Source: Accumulibacter sp032229525
Lineage (GTDB): Bacteria > Pseudomonadota > Gammaproteobacteria > Burkholderiales > Rhodocyclaceae
DNA: 64,000 nucleotides
Reading direction: 5' to 3'
Assembly: GCF_032229525.1 (NCBI RefSeq)
Contig: NZ_JAVTWB010000012.1
Span: 1-64,000 of the forward strand
Shown here: piece after piece, positions 16,167 to 24,588 of the stretch
How the letters are laid out: each line of letters starts with the position of its first letter
Numbering within the stretch: the first letter of the stretch is position 1
The notes under the pieces: generated by a model
Database searches by the model: none
What the model was told of the DNA's origin: nothing
What the model saw: only the letters and a program-made list of their open reading frames with translations
Position numbers and translations under genes: made by a program

Positions 16167-17732
16167 TTAGTGCCGCCAGAAAGCCGGCGTCAGGAGGACC
16201 AGCAAGGTGAAGATCTCGAGGCGGCCAAGCAACATCGCCCAGGTGCACACCCAGGTCTGCGCATCGCTGAGGACGGCGTAGGTCGATGCCGGGCCGACCA
16301 GCCCGAGACCTGGGCCGGTGTTGTTGAGGCAGGCGACGACCGCCGAGAAGGCAGTGATGATATCAAGCTTCGTGGCGACCATCAGGAGCGTCATCACCAC
16401 GATGCTGACCACGTAGATGAACATGAAAGCGAGGATCGCGTGCAGCACGTGGTCCGGGATGACCGTGCCGCCGAAGCGCACCGTCTGCATGCCGCGCGGA
16501 TGCATGGCCCGCATCAGTTCGCGGAAGACCTGCTTGTAGAGCACCACGGCGCGCATCATCTTGATGCCGCCGCCGGCAGAACCCGAGCAGGCGACGAAGC
16601 TGCCGAGGAAAAGAATCCAGAGTTGTCCGAACAACGGCCACTGCACGTAGTCGGTGGTCGCAAAGCCGAGCGAAGTGGCCAGCGACACCGAGTGAAAGGC
16701 GACGAAGCGCAGGGTCGTCGGAAAATCCTCATAGACTTCTTCCGGCCACAGGTAGAGCGAAAGCGCGAGGATGCTCAGGGCGAGAACACCGAGAAAATAA
16801 TGCGCCTCGACATCGACCAGATACGCTCGCAGCGAGCGATTCGAGAAAGCGAGGAAGTGCGTGCTGAAATTGATGCCCGCCAGCAGCGCGAAGAAGATGA
16901 CCACCAACTCGACATCCAGACTGAGATAGTGGCCGACACTGGCGTCCTTGCTCGAAAAACCACCGAGGCCCATGACCGAGAAGGCGTGCATCAGCGCGTC
17001 CCATGGTTCCATGCCCACGTAGTAGAGGCTGACCGCGCAGGCAGCAGTGAGAATGACGTAGACCACCCACAGGCCCTTGGCGGTCTCGGTAATGCGTGGC
17101 GTGATCTTCGAGTCCTTCATCGGGCCCGGTGTTTCGGCCTTGAGCATGCTGCGCCCGCCGAAGCCGAGCAACGGCAGGATGGCGACGGCGAGAACGACGA
17201 CGCCGAGGCCGCCAACCCAGTGCATGAAGGTGCGCCAGAAATTGATCGACAGCGGCAGATCATCGAGCCCGGTCAGCACCGTCGCGCCGGTCGCCGTCAG
17301 GCCCGAGACGGCCTCGAAGTAGGCGTCGGTCCACGACAGACCGTCGATGTGCAGATACAGCGGAAGGGCTCCGAAGGCGGGCAGCAGCGACCACACCAGG
17401 GCGACGAGCAGGAAGCTCTCGCGTACGCGCATCTCGCGTTGCTGCCGGCCTACCGACAGCGACAGCAGGGAACCGGTGAGCACGGTGATCAGCACCGCTT
17501 CATCGTACGCGCCGTGCGCGCCGTCGGCAGTCAGCCACGAGATGGCCAACGGAATCAGCATCAGGAAGCCAAAGCCAGCAATCAACACGCCGAGGACGAA
17601 GGCCGCGGGGGCAAAGCGGCCCAGCGCACGCGCAGCGCGCGACTCGTGGACTTCCGACGACGATCCAGACAGCTTCTCGATCTTGGCCACCAGCTTTCTT
17701 GACGTGCCCAAGAGCACGCGGGAAGCGGCCAT
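16167..17732 (-). CDS. trkH: TrkH-family potassium uptake protein, membrane subunit
   Basis: K+ translocating subunit of the Trk system. 521 aa. The four pore-loop segments with selectivity-filter glycines are visible: SGLTATGATVL (near residue 143), SVMGLGGFSS (near 252), SLATSLGFATTDY (near 350) and CLNNTGPGLGLVG (near 470). The N-terminus is about 35 residues longer than usual, and a later start is possible because no strong ribosome binding site precedes the ATG at 17732. No trkA is nearby, so the regulatory subunit must be encoded elsewhere. The stop is TAA. Confidence 0.9.
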   Translation of the reverse strand: MAASRVLLGTSRKLVAKIEKLSGSSSEVHESRAARALGRFAPAAFVLGVLIAGFGFLMLIPLAISWLTADGAHGAYDEAVLITVLTGSLLSLSVGRQQREMRVRESFLLVALVWSLLPAFGALPLYLHIDGLSWTDAYFEAVSGLTATGATVLTGLDDLPLSINFWRTFMHWVGGLGVVVLAVAILPLLGFGGRSMLKAETPGPMKDSKITPRITETAKGLWVVYVILTAACAVSLYYVGMEPWDALMHAFSVMGLGGFSSKDASVGHYLSLDVELVVIFFALLAGINFSTHFLAFSNRSLRAYLVDVEAHYFLGVLALSILALSLYLWPEEVYEDFPTTLRFVAFHSVSLATSLGFATTDYVQWPLFGQLWILFLGSFVACSGSAGGGIKMMRAVVLYKQVFRELMRAMHPRGMQTVRFGGTVIPDHVLHAILAFMFIYVVSIVVMTLLMVATKLDIITAFSAVVACLNNTGPGLGLVGPASTYAVLSDAQTWVCTWAMLLGRLEIFTLLVLLTPAFWRH

Positions 17733-17923
17733 GCAAGGGCAAATCCGAGCGGATCAGGGACAGCAGAAACGAGCTGCGCATCCAGGAGGCAGCGCCAATC
17801 CCGGCCGGCGTAGCGTGGCGGGCATTCTATACCGAAAGCTGCTGAAGAATGCTCCGGCGCAGGACGCGCGCACCGTCGACGGTCCTTGCCGGCTGGCCGC
17901 GCCGACCCCCGCCTCGGCAGCGC

Positions 17924-20900
17924 CTACAGCAGCACGCGCTCTATGCCGCCGTTATTGGCCCGGCTGACGTAGCGTGCCATCCAGTCTTCGCCGAGCAGGT
18001 GTTTGACCATCTCGACGACGACGTAGTCGGCCTGCGTGCCGGTGTCGTCGCTGTAGCGAGACAAGCCTTGCAGGCACGAGGGGCATGAGGTGAGCAACTT
18101 GATGTCGCCCGCAAACCCGTCGGCACGCAGTTTGCCAGCCCCCTTCTCGATCTCTTCCTGCTTGCGGAAACGTACTTGTGTCGATACGTCGGGACGCGTC
18201 ACCGCCAGCGTTCCCGATTCGCCACAACAGCGTTCGGAGAGATCGACCTGCTGCGCCATCAGGCTGTTGACCACCTTGATGCCTGGTATCGTCCGCATCG
18301 GCACGTGACAGGGGTCGTGATAGAGGTAGCGGACGCCACCGACCCCGTCGAGCCTGACACCCTTTTCCAGCAGGTATTCGTGGATATCGAGCAGGCGGCA
18401 CCCCGGGAAGATCTGTTCGAAGTGATATTTCTCAAGCTGATCCATGCAGGTACCACACGAGACGATGACGGTCTTGATGTCCAGATAGTTCAGCGTGTTG
18501 GCGACCCGGTGGAAGAGCACCCGGTTGTCCGTAGTGATCGCCTGCCCCTGGTCGGCCTCACCGGCAGCGGTCTGCGGATAACCACAGCACAGGTAACCCG
18601 GCGGCAGAACCGTTTGCGCGCCGATCTCGTAGAGCATCGCCTGGGTCGCCAGGGCGACCTGCGAAAACAGGCGCTCGGAGCCGCAACCGGGAAAATAGAA
18701 GACCGCATCACCATCGTAGTCTGGCGCGTTGACCTTCGCCGGGTCGCGGATCACGGGAACGATTCGGTCATCCTCGACGTCGAGCAGGGCACGGGCAGTG
18801 CGCTTTGGCAGCCCGCCAGGCATCGGCTTGTTGATGAAGTGAATGATCTGTGCTTTGAGCGTCGGTGGACCGAGCGTCGCCGGCGGCTGCCGCGTCTGTC
18901 CCTGAATCAGCCCAAAGGACTTGGCTGTCCGGTACGCCAGGCGCTGCGCCCGATAGCCCCAGTCGATCATCAGCTTGCGCACCAGCTTGATGGTCGCCGG
19001 GTCCTTGATCGTCAGAAAGGCCATCGCCGCTGCTTTCGCCGGCACGAAACGCTTCTTGCCCTGTTCGCGCAGCAGATTGCGCATCCTGATCGAAACGTCG
19101 CCGAAGTCGATATCAACCGGGCAGGGCGTGACACATTTGTGGCAGATCGTGCAGTGATCGGCGACGTCGTTGAACTCGTCGAAATGGCGCAGCGAGACAC
19201 CGCGCCGGGTCTGCTCCTCGTAGAGGAAGGCCTCGATCAGCAGCGAGGTCGCCAGGATCTTGTTGCGCGGCGAGTACAGCAGGTTGGCGCGTGGCACGTG
19301 CGTCGAACAGACCGGCTTGCACTTGCCGCAACGCAGGCAGTCCTTGACCATCGTCGAGATGTGGCCGATCTCCGACTGTTCCATGATCAGCGACTCGGTG
19401 CCCAGCAGCGAAAACGACGGCGTGTAGGCCCGGGTCAGGTCAGCTCCGGGCAGCAACTTGCCTTTGTTGAAGTGGCCTTCGGGGTCGACCCTGGCCTTGT
19501 AGTCGCGGAACGGCCGGATTTCGTCCTCGCTCAGAAATTCCAGCTTGGTGATGCCGATGCCGTGCTCGCCGGAAACGACGCCGTCAAGTGCTCGGGCGAG
19601 CGCCATGATGCGCTCGACGACCGCGTACGCGGCCTGCAGCATTTCGTAATGATCGGAGTTGACCGGGATATTGGTATGCACATTGCCGTCGCCGGCATGC
19701 ATGTGCAGGGCGACAAACAGGCGACTGCGCAGCGTTTCGCGGTGAATGGTCGCGAATCGCTCGACTACCGGCAGATGAACGACGCCGTCGAAGATGTCAT
19801 CGAGCTGCGGCTTGAGCTCGCTCTTCCACGACACGCGCACCGAGTAATCCTGCAGACGGTGGAACAGCGTCAGGGTCGACGCCCGGTTGACCAATTCACC
19901 GGCACGGACACCGAAGGCGGCGAACTGCCCCTCGGCTTCGGCCAGCGGCAGATCGAGATTGTCGAGCAACCATTGCCAGCGGGTCCGCACTCTGGCGACG
20001 GCTTCCAGCGCCACCGGTCGCCGGTCACCGATCAGTAGCTCCTTGTCCAGGTCGGTGTCGCCGCGATGCAAGGGCAGGTCGCCCTCGAGGAACGCCGCAA
20101 GCGCGTCGCAGAGCGCCAGTTTGTTGCGGATCGATAGCTCGATATTGATGCGTTCGATACCGTCGCAGTACTCACCCATCCGTGGCAGCGGGATCACCAC
20201 GTCCTCATTGAGCTTGAAGGCGTTGGTGTGGCGCGAAATGGCTGCGGTGCGCGAACGATCGAGCCAGAATTTCCTGCGCGTTTCAGCGTCGACGGCGATG
20301 AAACCTTCGGCTCCGCGCAGGTTGCACAGACGCACCACCGCCGACGCGGCGCTCATTACCGCCGTTTCGTCGTCGCCCACCAGGTCACCGATCAGCACCA
20401 TTTTCGGTCGCCCGGCAGTCGCCGCCTTGCGCTTGGCCTTGGTGGCGTAACCGACCGCCCGCAGGTAGCGCTCGTCGAGGTGTTCGAGGCCGGCGAGCAG
20501 CACCCCGGCTTCCTGGCCACCGCCACCGGGCTGAAAAAGATCGGTGATCTCGACGATCGCCGGCACCGCCTCGCGCACCTGGCCGAAAAACTCGAGGCAG
20601 ACGGTACGCGTATGCACGGGCATGCGGTGCAGAACCCAGCGGGCGGCGACGATCAGGCCATCGCATCCTTCCTTCTGGACGCCCGGCAGGCCAGCCAGAA
20701 ACTTGTCGGTGACATCCTTGCCGAGCCCCGCCTTGCGAAATATCGCACCCGGGATCTCCAGGATTTCCGGCTCGCCGTAGAGCGTCTTGCCGTTTTTTCG
20801 GAAGCGCTTGATCTCGAAGCGGGCCAGTTCCTGTTCGTGAATCTTGCCGAAATTGTGTCCGACCCTGGTCACTTCCATCTCGTGTCCGGTCGCATCGACC

Positions 20901-21799
20901 AGCTTCCACCAGGCCAGATTGTCGACCGCCGTCCCCCACAGCACGGCCTTCTTGCCACCGGCGTTCATCGCGATGTTGCCGCCGATACAAGAAGCTTCCG
21001 CCGAGGTCGGGTCGACAGCAAAAACGCGCCCGGCGGCCGTTGCGGCTTCGGCAACGCGGGCGGTCACGACGCCGGCGCCGGTGCGGATCGTCGCGTAAGG
21101 GCGATCGCACCCCGGCAGCAGCGTTTCTTCGACGCCACCGAGATCGAGCAGCTTTTCGGTGTTGATCACCGCCGAGAGGGGAGTCAGCGGGATGCCACCG
21201 CCGGTGTAACCGGTGCCACCACCACGCGGAATGATGGTCAGCCCGAGCTGAATACACGCGCGCACCAAGGGCGCGATCTCTTCCTCCTTGTCCGGGTAGA
21301 CCACCACCAACGGATATTCGATACGCCAGTCGGTCGCATCGGTGACGTGCGACACGCGCGCCAGACCGTCGAAGGCGATGTTGTCACGGCGAGTGTGCCT
21401 GGCCAGCACTTTCCGCACCCTGGCGCGCAGCACGGCTGTCTCATCGAAATGGCGCTCGAAAGCATCGATTGCGGCCGCTGCGGCGGCAATCAGCAGCCTG
21501 ACTCTGTCGTTGCCTTGGCGACGCTTCTCGATTTCTCGTAGACGATGGCGGAGCGCTTCGACCAGGGCCACCCGTCGCTCGCGGTTGGCGAGCAGATCGT
21601 CCTCCAGATAGGGATTGCGCTGCACGACCCAGATGTCCCCCAGCACCTCGTAGAGCATCCGCGCCGAGCGACCGGTGACGCGTTCCGCCCGCAACTGATC
21701 GAGCAACAGCCAATTTGGCGCCCCGAGCAGGCGAATGACGATCTCACGGTCCGAAAACGACGTGTAGTTGTAGGGGATTTCGCGCAGACGTGCGTTCAT
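17924..21799 (-). CDS. DUF3683/FAD-linked oxidase with 4Fe-4S and CCG domains
   Basis: 1291 aa, from the ATG at 21799 (MNARLREIPYNYTSF). Domain order: N-terminal DUF3683 (about 1-120); FAD-binding type-4 domain with PRGGGTGYTGGGIPLTP near residue 190; FAD-oxidase C-terminal domain with HMHAGDGNVHTNIP near residue 700; two 4Fe-4S motifs, CLRCGKCKPVC near 818 and CTICHKCVTPCP near 880; and two cysteine-rich CCG domains, with GCGSERL and CCGYPQ (from about 1036) and CCGESG (near 1190). It joins GlcD-like and GlcF-like functions in one chain, so an electron-transferring 2-hydroxyacid (lactate or glycolate type) dehydrogenase is likely. The substrate is unknown. Confidence 0.85.
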   Translation of the reverse strand: MNARLREIPYNYTSFSDREIVIRLLGAPNWLLLDQLRAERVTGRSARMLYEVLGDIWVVQRNPYLEDDLLANRERRVALVEALRHRLREIEKRRQGNDRVRLLIAAAAAAIDAFERHFDETAVLRARVRKVLARHTRRDNIAFDGLARVSHVTDATDWRIEYPLVVVYPDKEEEIAPLVRACIQLGLTIIPRGGGTGYTGGGIPLTPLSAVINTEKLLDLGGVEETLLPGCDRPYATIRTGAGVVTARVAEAATAAGRVFAVDPTSAEASCIGGNIAMNAGGKKAVLWGTAVDNLAWWKLVDATGHEMEVTRVGHNFGKIHEQELARFEIKRFRKNGKTLYGEPEILEIPGAIFRKAGLGKDVTDKFLAGLPGVQKEGCDGLIVAARWVLHRMPVHTRTVCLEFFGQVREAVPAIVEITDLFQPGGGGQEAGVLLAGLEHLDERYLRAVGYATKAKRKAATAGRPKMVLIGDLVGDDETAVMSAASAVVRLCNLRGAEGFIAVDAETRRKFWLDRSRTAAISRHTNAFKLNEDVVIPLPRMGEYCDGIERINIELSIRNKLALCDALAAFLEGDLPLHRGDTDLDKELLIGDRRPVALEAVARVRTRWQWLLDNLDLPLAEAEGQFAAFGVRAGELVNRASTLTLFHRLQDYSVRVSWKSELKPQLDDIFDGVVHLPVVERFATIHRETLRSRLFVALHMHAGDGNVHTNIPVNSDHYEMLQAAYAVVERIMALARALDGVVSGEHGIGITKLEFLSEDEIRPFRDYKARVDPEGHFNKGKLLPGADLTRAYTPSFSLLGTESLIMEQSEIGHISTMVKDCLRCGKCKPVCSTHVPRANLLYSPRNKILATSLLIEAFLYEEQTRRGVSLRHFDEFNDVADHCTICHKCVTPCPVDIDFGDVSIRMRNLLREQGKKRFVPAKAAAMAFLTIKDPATIKLVRKLMIDWGYRAQRLAYRTAKSFGLIQGQTRQPPATLGPPTLKAQIIHFINKPMPGGLPKRTARALLDVEDDRIVPVIRDPAKVNAPDYDGDAVFYFPGCGSERLFSQVALATQAMLYEIGAQTVLPPGYLCCGYPQTAAGEADQGQAITTDNRVLFHRVANTLNYLDIKTVIVSCGTCMDQLEKYHFEQIFPGCRLLDIHEYLLEKGVRLDGVGGVRYLYHDPCHVPMRTIPGIKVVNSLMAQQVDLSERCCGESGTLAVTRPDVSTQVRFRKQEEIEKGAGKLRADGFAGDIKLLTSCPSCLQGLSRYSDDTGTQADYVVVEMVKHLLGEDWMARYVSRANNGGIERVLL

Positions 21800-22202
21800 C
21801 GCTAGCCTCTGCTGCCATAAAAGGGCGAATTCTAGCCTACCGCAGTGCAGCATCACAGCAACGTTTGCCGCGGGAAGCTACGCGGGCGATGCATAGTCAC
21901 CGCAGGCGGGCATCGAGATTGCGCTGGTTCACCCCGAACTCCTCGGGTATCCTGCGGTGATTGGCGTTCAGAGCTTCCATGCCCGAGAATGCAGCTCGAA
22001 CACGGACAGTGGCACTGCCCGGGGAACGAGGAATCCTCTCCTGGAACGGTCCCATGGTCGGTCTGGACTTGGCCATGACGAGGCAACAATCCCGGCAGCG
22101 ACCGATCACCCCTGGCTGGCCACGAGAAGCGTGGAATCGAGGGTTCGCTCCCCCGATTGGCTGGCTCCGTCAACCGTGCCTGCGAATGCGAAAGATGACC
22201 TG
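21800..22202. other. 403-base intergenic region, no supported gene
   Basis: Lies between the FAD/Fe-S oxidoreductase and the antiporter, which are divergent, so both promoters should be here. The antiporter frame is open upstream to 21957, but that extension has no hydrophobic or family character and is rejected. A 70-codon minus-strand frame at 21897-22109 has an unusual composition and no recognised family. I see no inverted repeats of an insertion sequence. Confidence 0.4.
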
Positions 22203-23393
22203 ATGCCCGAGACTCTGCTGACCGTACTGACAAGCATCGCGTGGCCAGCCGCGATCGCGCTCGCCTGGACAATCGGTGAGGTCGCCTACCGCGCGCTGTC
22301 GCTGCCGCGCATCAGCAGTTACGCAGTCGCCGGTTTCGTCATGGCCGCAAACCAGGGCGGATTTCTCGCCAACCCGTCGGGCGGGCCGGTCACTCTACTC
22401 GCGCACTTCGCCTTCGCGCTGATCCTTTTCGAGTTGGGCTACCGCATCAATCTGCGCTGGCTGCGCGTCAATCCATGGCTGGGAGCAACCAGCGTGCTTG
22501 AAGCCGTCAGTACGTTTGCTGCGGTGTTCGTGTTGGCCAAGGTGTTTGCCGTACCCCTGCTCGCGGCACTGTTGCTGTCGGCGCTGGCCATGTCCACTTC
22601 GCCGGCGGCCGTACTACGGGTGGCGAACGAGATCCGCAGCAGCGGTCAGGTAACCGACCGCCTGTTACACCTGACGGCTTTCAACTGCGTGCTTTCGGTT
22701 CTGACCTTCAAGGCAGTGGTCGCCTATTGGGTCGTGGCCAGCGCCGGCAGCGCCTTCGAAGCGGTCTGGAACAGCCTGATCGTGGTCGGCGCGTCGGTCG
22801 GCATCGGGGCGGTTTTCGGCCTTGCGGTGCCGGCGCTGCTGCGCCAGATCGGCGACGCTGATCGCAACGCGACCGTCGCTTTCGCCGTCGCCGCCTTGCT
22901 GCTGACGGCGCTGACCCTTGCCTTCAAGTTCTCACCACTGATGGCGGCACTGGCCTTCGGGCTGGTCGCCCGGCATCGACGGGTAATCCTGTCGCAAGCG
23001 CAGAGCAACTTCGGAACACTCGGCGATCTGCTGACGGTCCTGCTGTTTGTTTTCGTCGCTGCCTCACTCGACTGGCAGGCAGCACCGACCAGCATCGGAC
23101 TGGCGCTGGCCATCGTTCTTGTACGCCTGGCCGTCAAGACGGCGGCGGCGACCGTCTTTGCCCAGCAGAGCGGAATCACCTGGCGCAAGGGAGCGCTGAC
23201 CGGGCTGGCCATGACGCCCATGTCGGTGCTGGTGATCGTCCTCCTCGAACAGACCCATCACCTCAAGCTGTACGCACTGGATCAGGTTGCCGGCCTGGCG
23301 GCGATCGTCGTGCTGCTCGAAGTGGTCGGCCCGCTGGTGACCCAGCGCGCCTTGATCTGGGCCGGCGAAACCCATCAGGCGGGACACCGCTGA
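22203..23393 (+). CDS. Cation:proton antiporter (CPA2/Kef-like, no regulatory domain)
   Basis: 396 aa, ATG at 22203. About 12 hydrophobic segments. The start MPETLLTVLTSIAWPAAIALAW is the first of these. The protein resembles the membrane domain of CPA2 exchangers, with LPRISSYAVAGFVMA near residue 32 as in KefB/KefC. It lacks the C-terminal RCK/NAD-binding domain of true KefB/C. It is followed, two bases after its TGA, by a YbdK-type ligase gene, so the pair is likely co-translated. The ion exchanged (K+ or Na+ for H+) cannot be told. Confidence 0.75.
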   Translation: MPETLLTVLTSIAWPAAIALAWTIGEVAYRALSLPRISSYAVAGFVMAANQGGFLANPSGGPVTLLAHFAFALILFELGYRINLRWLRVNPWLGATSVLEAVSTFAAVFVLAKVFAVPLLAALLLSALAMSTSPAAVLRVANEIRSSGQVTDRLLHLTAFNCVLSVLTFKAVVAYWVVASAGSAFEAVWNSLIVVGASVGIGAVFGLAVPALLRQIGDADRNATVAFAVAALLLTALTLAFKFSPLMAALAFGLVARHRRVILSQAQSNFGTLGDLLTVLLFVFVAASLDWQAAPTSIGLALAIVLVRLAVKTAAATVFAQQSGITWRKGALTGLAMTPMSVLVIVLLEQTHHLKLYALDQVAGLAAIVVLLEVVGPLVTQRALIWAGETHQAGHR

Positions 23394-23395
23394 GC

Positions 23396-24526
23396 ATGGC
23401 GCTCACCGCCTTCAACGCCAGCGAAGCCCTGACCATGGGCGTCGAGCTCGAGTTGCAGCTGGTCAATTGGACGGATTTCGACCTCTCGGGCTCGGCCAGC
23501 GACATCCTCCACCTGCTTGAGGGAAAGAAGTTCCCCGGCGAAGCGAAGCTCGAGATCACTGAAAGCATGATCGAGATCGCCACCAACGTGCATCGCCACC
23601 ACGACGAGCTCCTCGGACAGTTGCGCAGCATCCGTGACGCGCTGGTGATCGCCAGCGACCGGCTCAACGTCGCCGTCTGCGGTGGCGGCACGCACCCCTT
23701 TCAGCGCTGGTCTGACCAGCGCATTTCTGACAAACCCCGGTTCATCCAGCTGTCGGGTTTGTACGGCTACCTCGCCAAGCAGTTCACGGTCTTCGGACAG
23801 CACATCCACATCGGCTGCGCCAGCGCCGACGAGACCCTCTACCTGCTGCATGCGATGAATCGCTACCTGCCACACTTCATCGCCTTGTCTGCTTCCTCGC
23901 CGTTCTTCCAGGGGGTCGATACGCGCTTCGACTCGGCACGCCTGAACTCGGTATTCGCCTTTCCGCTGAGCGGACGCGCCCCCTTGATTTTCGACTGGCA
24001 CGAGTTCGAGCACGACTACTTCGCCAAAATGGAGAAGACCGGGGTCGTGAAGAGCATGAAGGACTTCTACTGGGATATCCGCCCCCAGCCGGAGTACGGC
24101 ACCATCGAGCTGCGCGTCTGCGATACGCCGCTCACCGTCGAACGCGCCGCCGCACTGGCCGCCTACCTGCAGGCACTGTGCCGCATGCTGCTGCAACGCG
24201 CTGAAGCCGCTCCGGTCGAGGACGATTATCTGGTCTACAACTACAACCGTTTTCAGGCGTGCCGTTTCGGACTCGAGGGGGTGCTGGTCCACCCCAAGAG
24301 CAACCAGAGCGTCTTGCTGCGCGACGATATCGTGGCCACCCTGGAGCGGCTGGCACCGCATGCAACGGCTCTCGGCAGTGAGGCCGCGCTCGCCGAATTG
24401 CACCGTGAAGTGACTTCCGAAGGTAACCACGCCAGCTTCCTTCGCCGGCAGTTCACCGAAGCAGGTAGCGTTCAGGGCATGGTCGACGCGGCGGTAACCC
24501 TCTTCCGCAAGGGGCGAACGAAGTGA
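23396..24526 (+). CDS. YbdK-type carboxylate-amine ligase (GCS2 family)
   Basis: 376 aa. ATP-dependent ligase of the glutamate-cysteine ligase 2 family. E. coli YbdK has weak gamma-glutamylcysteine synthetase activity, but the physiological substrate is open. The start MGVELELQLVN matches the typical metal-binding GVExE beginning; further motifs are TESMIEIAT, FGQHIHIGC (near residue 142), and RPQPEYGTIELRVCD near residue 225. Begins 2 bases after the antiporter stop, so the pair forms an operon. No partner gshB nearby. Confidence 0.85.
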   Translation: MALTAFNASEALTMGVELELQLVNWTDFDLSGSASDILHLLEGKKFPGEAKLEITESMIEIATNVHRHHDELLGQLRSIRDALVIASDRLNVAVCGGGTHPFQRWSDQRISDKPRFIQLSGLYGYLAKQFTVFGQHIHIGCASADETLYLLHAMNRYLPHFIALSASSPFFQGVDTRFDSARLNSVFAFPLSGRAPLIFDWHEFEHDYFAKMEKTGVVKSMKDFYWDIRPQPEYGTIELRVCDTPLTVERAAALAAYLQALCRMLLQRAEAAPVEDDYLVYNYNRFQACRFGLEGVLVHPKSNQSVLLRDDIVATLERLAPHATALGSEAALAELHREVTSEGNHASFLRRQFTEAGSVQGMVDAAVTLFRKGRTK

Positions 24527-24546
24527 TCGGCGACCGCTTCTACTGC

Positions 24547-24552
24547 TAGAAT
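24547..24552 (+). promoter_or_regulatory. Possible extended -10 promoter of ilvA
   Basis: TGCTAGAAT has the extended -10 form (TGN before TAGAAT) 36 bases upstream of the ilvA ATG. The -35 region is poor. Predicted by eye. Confidence 0.35.
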
Positions 24553-24588
24553 CCCCGGTTTCCCTGGAAGAGCGCTGTCTCCGCCGCC

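Noticed and set aside
16170..17702. 510-codon plus-strand frame opposite trkH
   Set aside because: Antisense of a clear trkH gene; composition very rich in His, Arg and Glu with no hydrophobic core.
18176..20038. 620-codon plus-strand open frame opposite the FAD/Fe-S oxidoreductase
   Set aside because: It is the antisense of a gene with strong domain motifs, has a Arg/His/Gln-rich composition without family character, and is explained by high GC.
21897..22109. 70-codon minus-strand frame as transposase remnant
   Set aside because: No transposase motif, no inverted repeats or target duplication; could be chance.
22135..22175. tRNA-like T-arm (GAGGGTTCGCTCCCC)
   Set aside because: No acceptor stem, anticodon arm or D arm could be placed around it.
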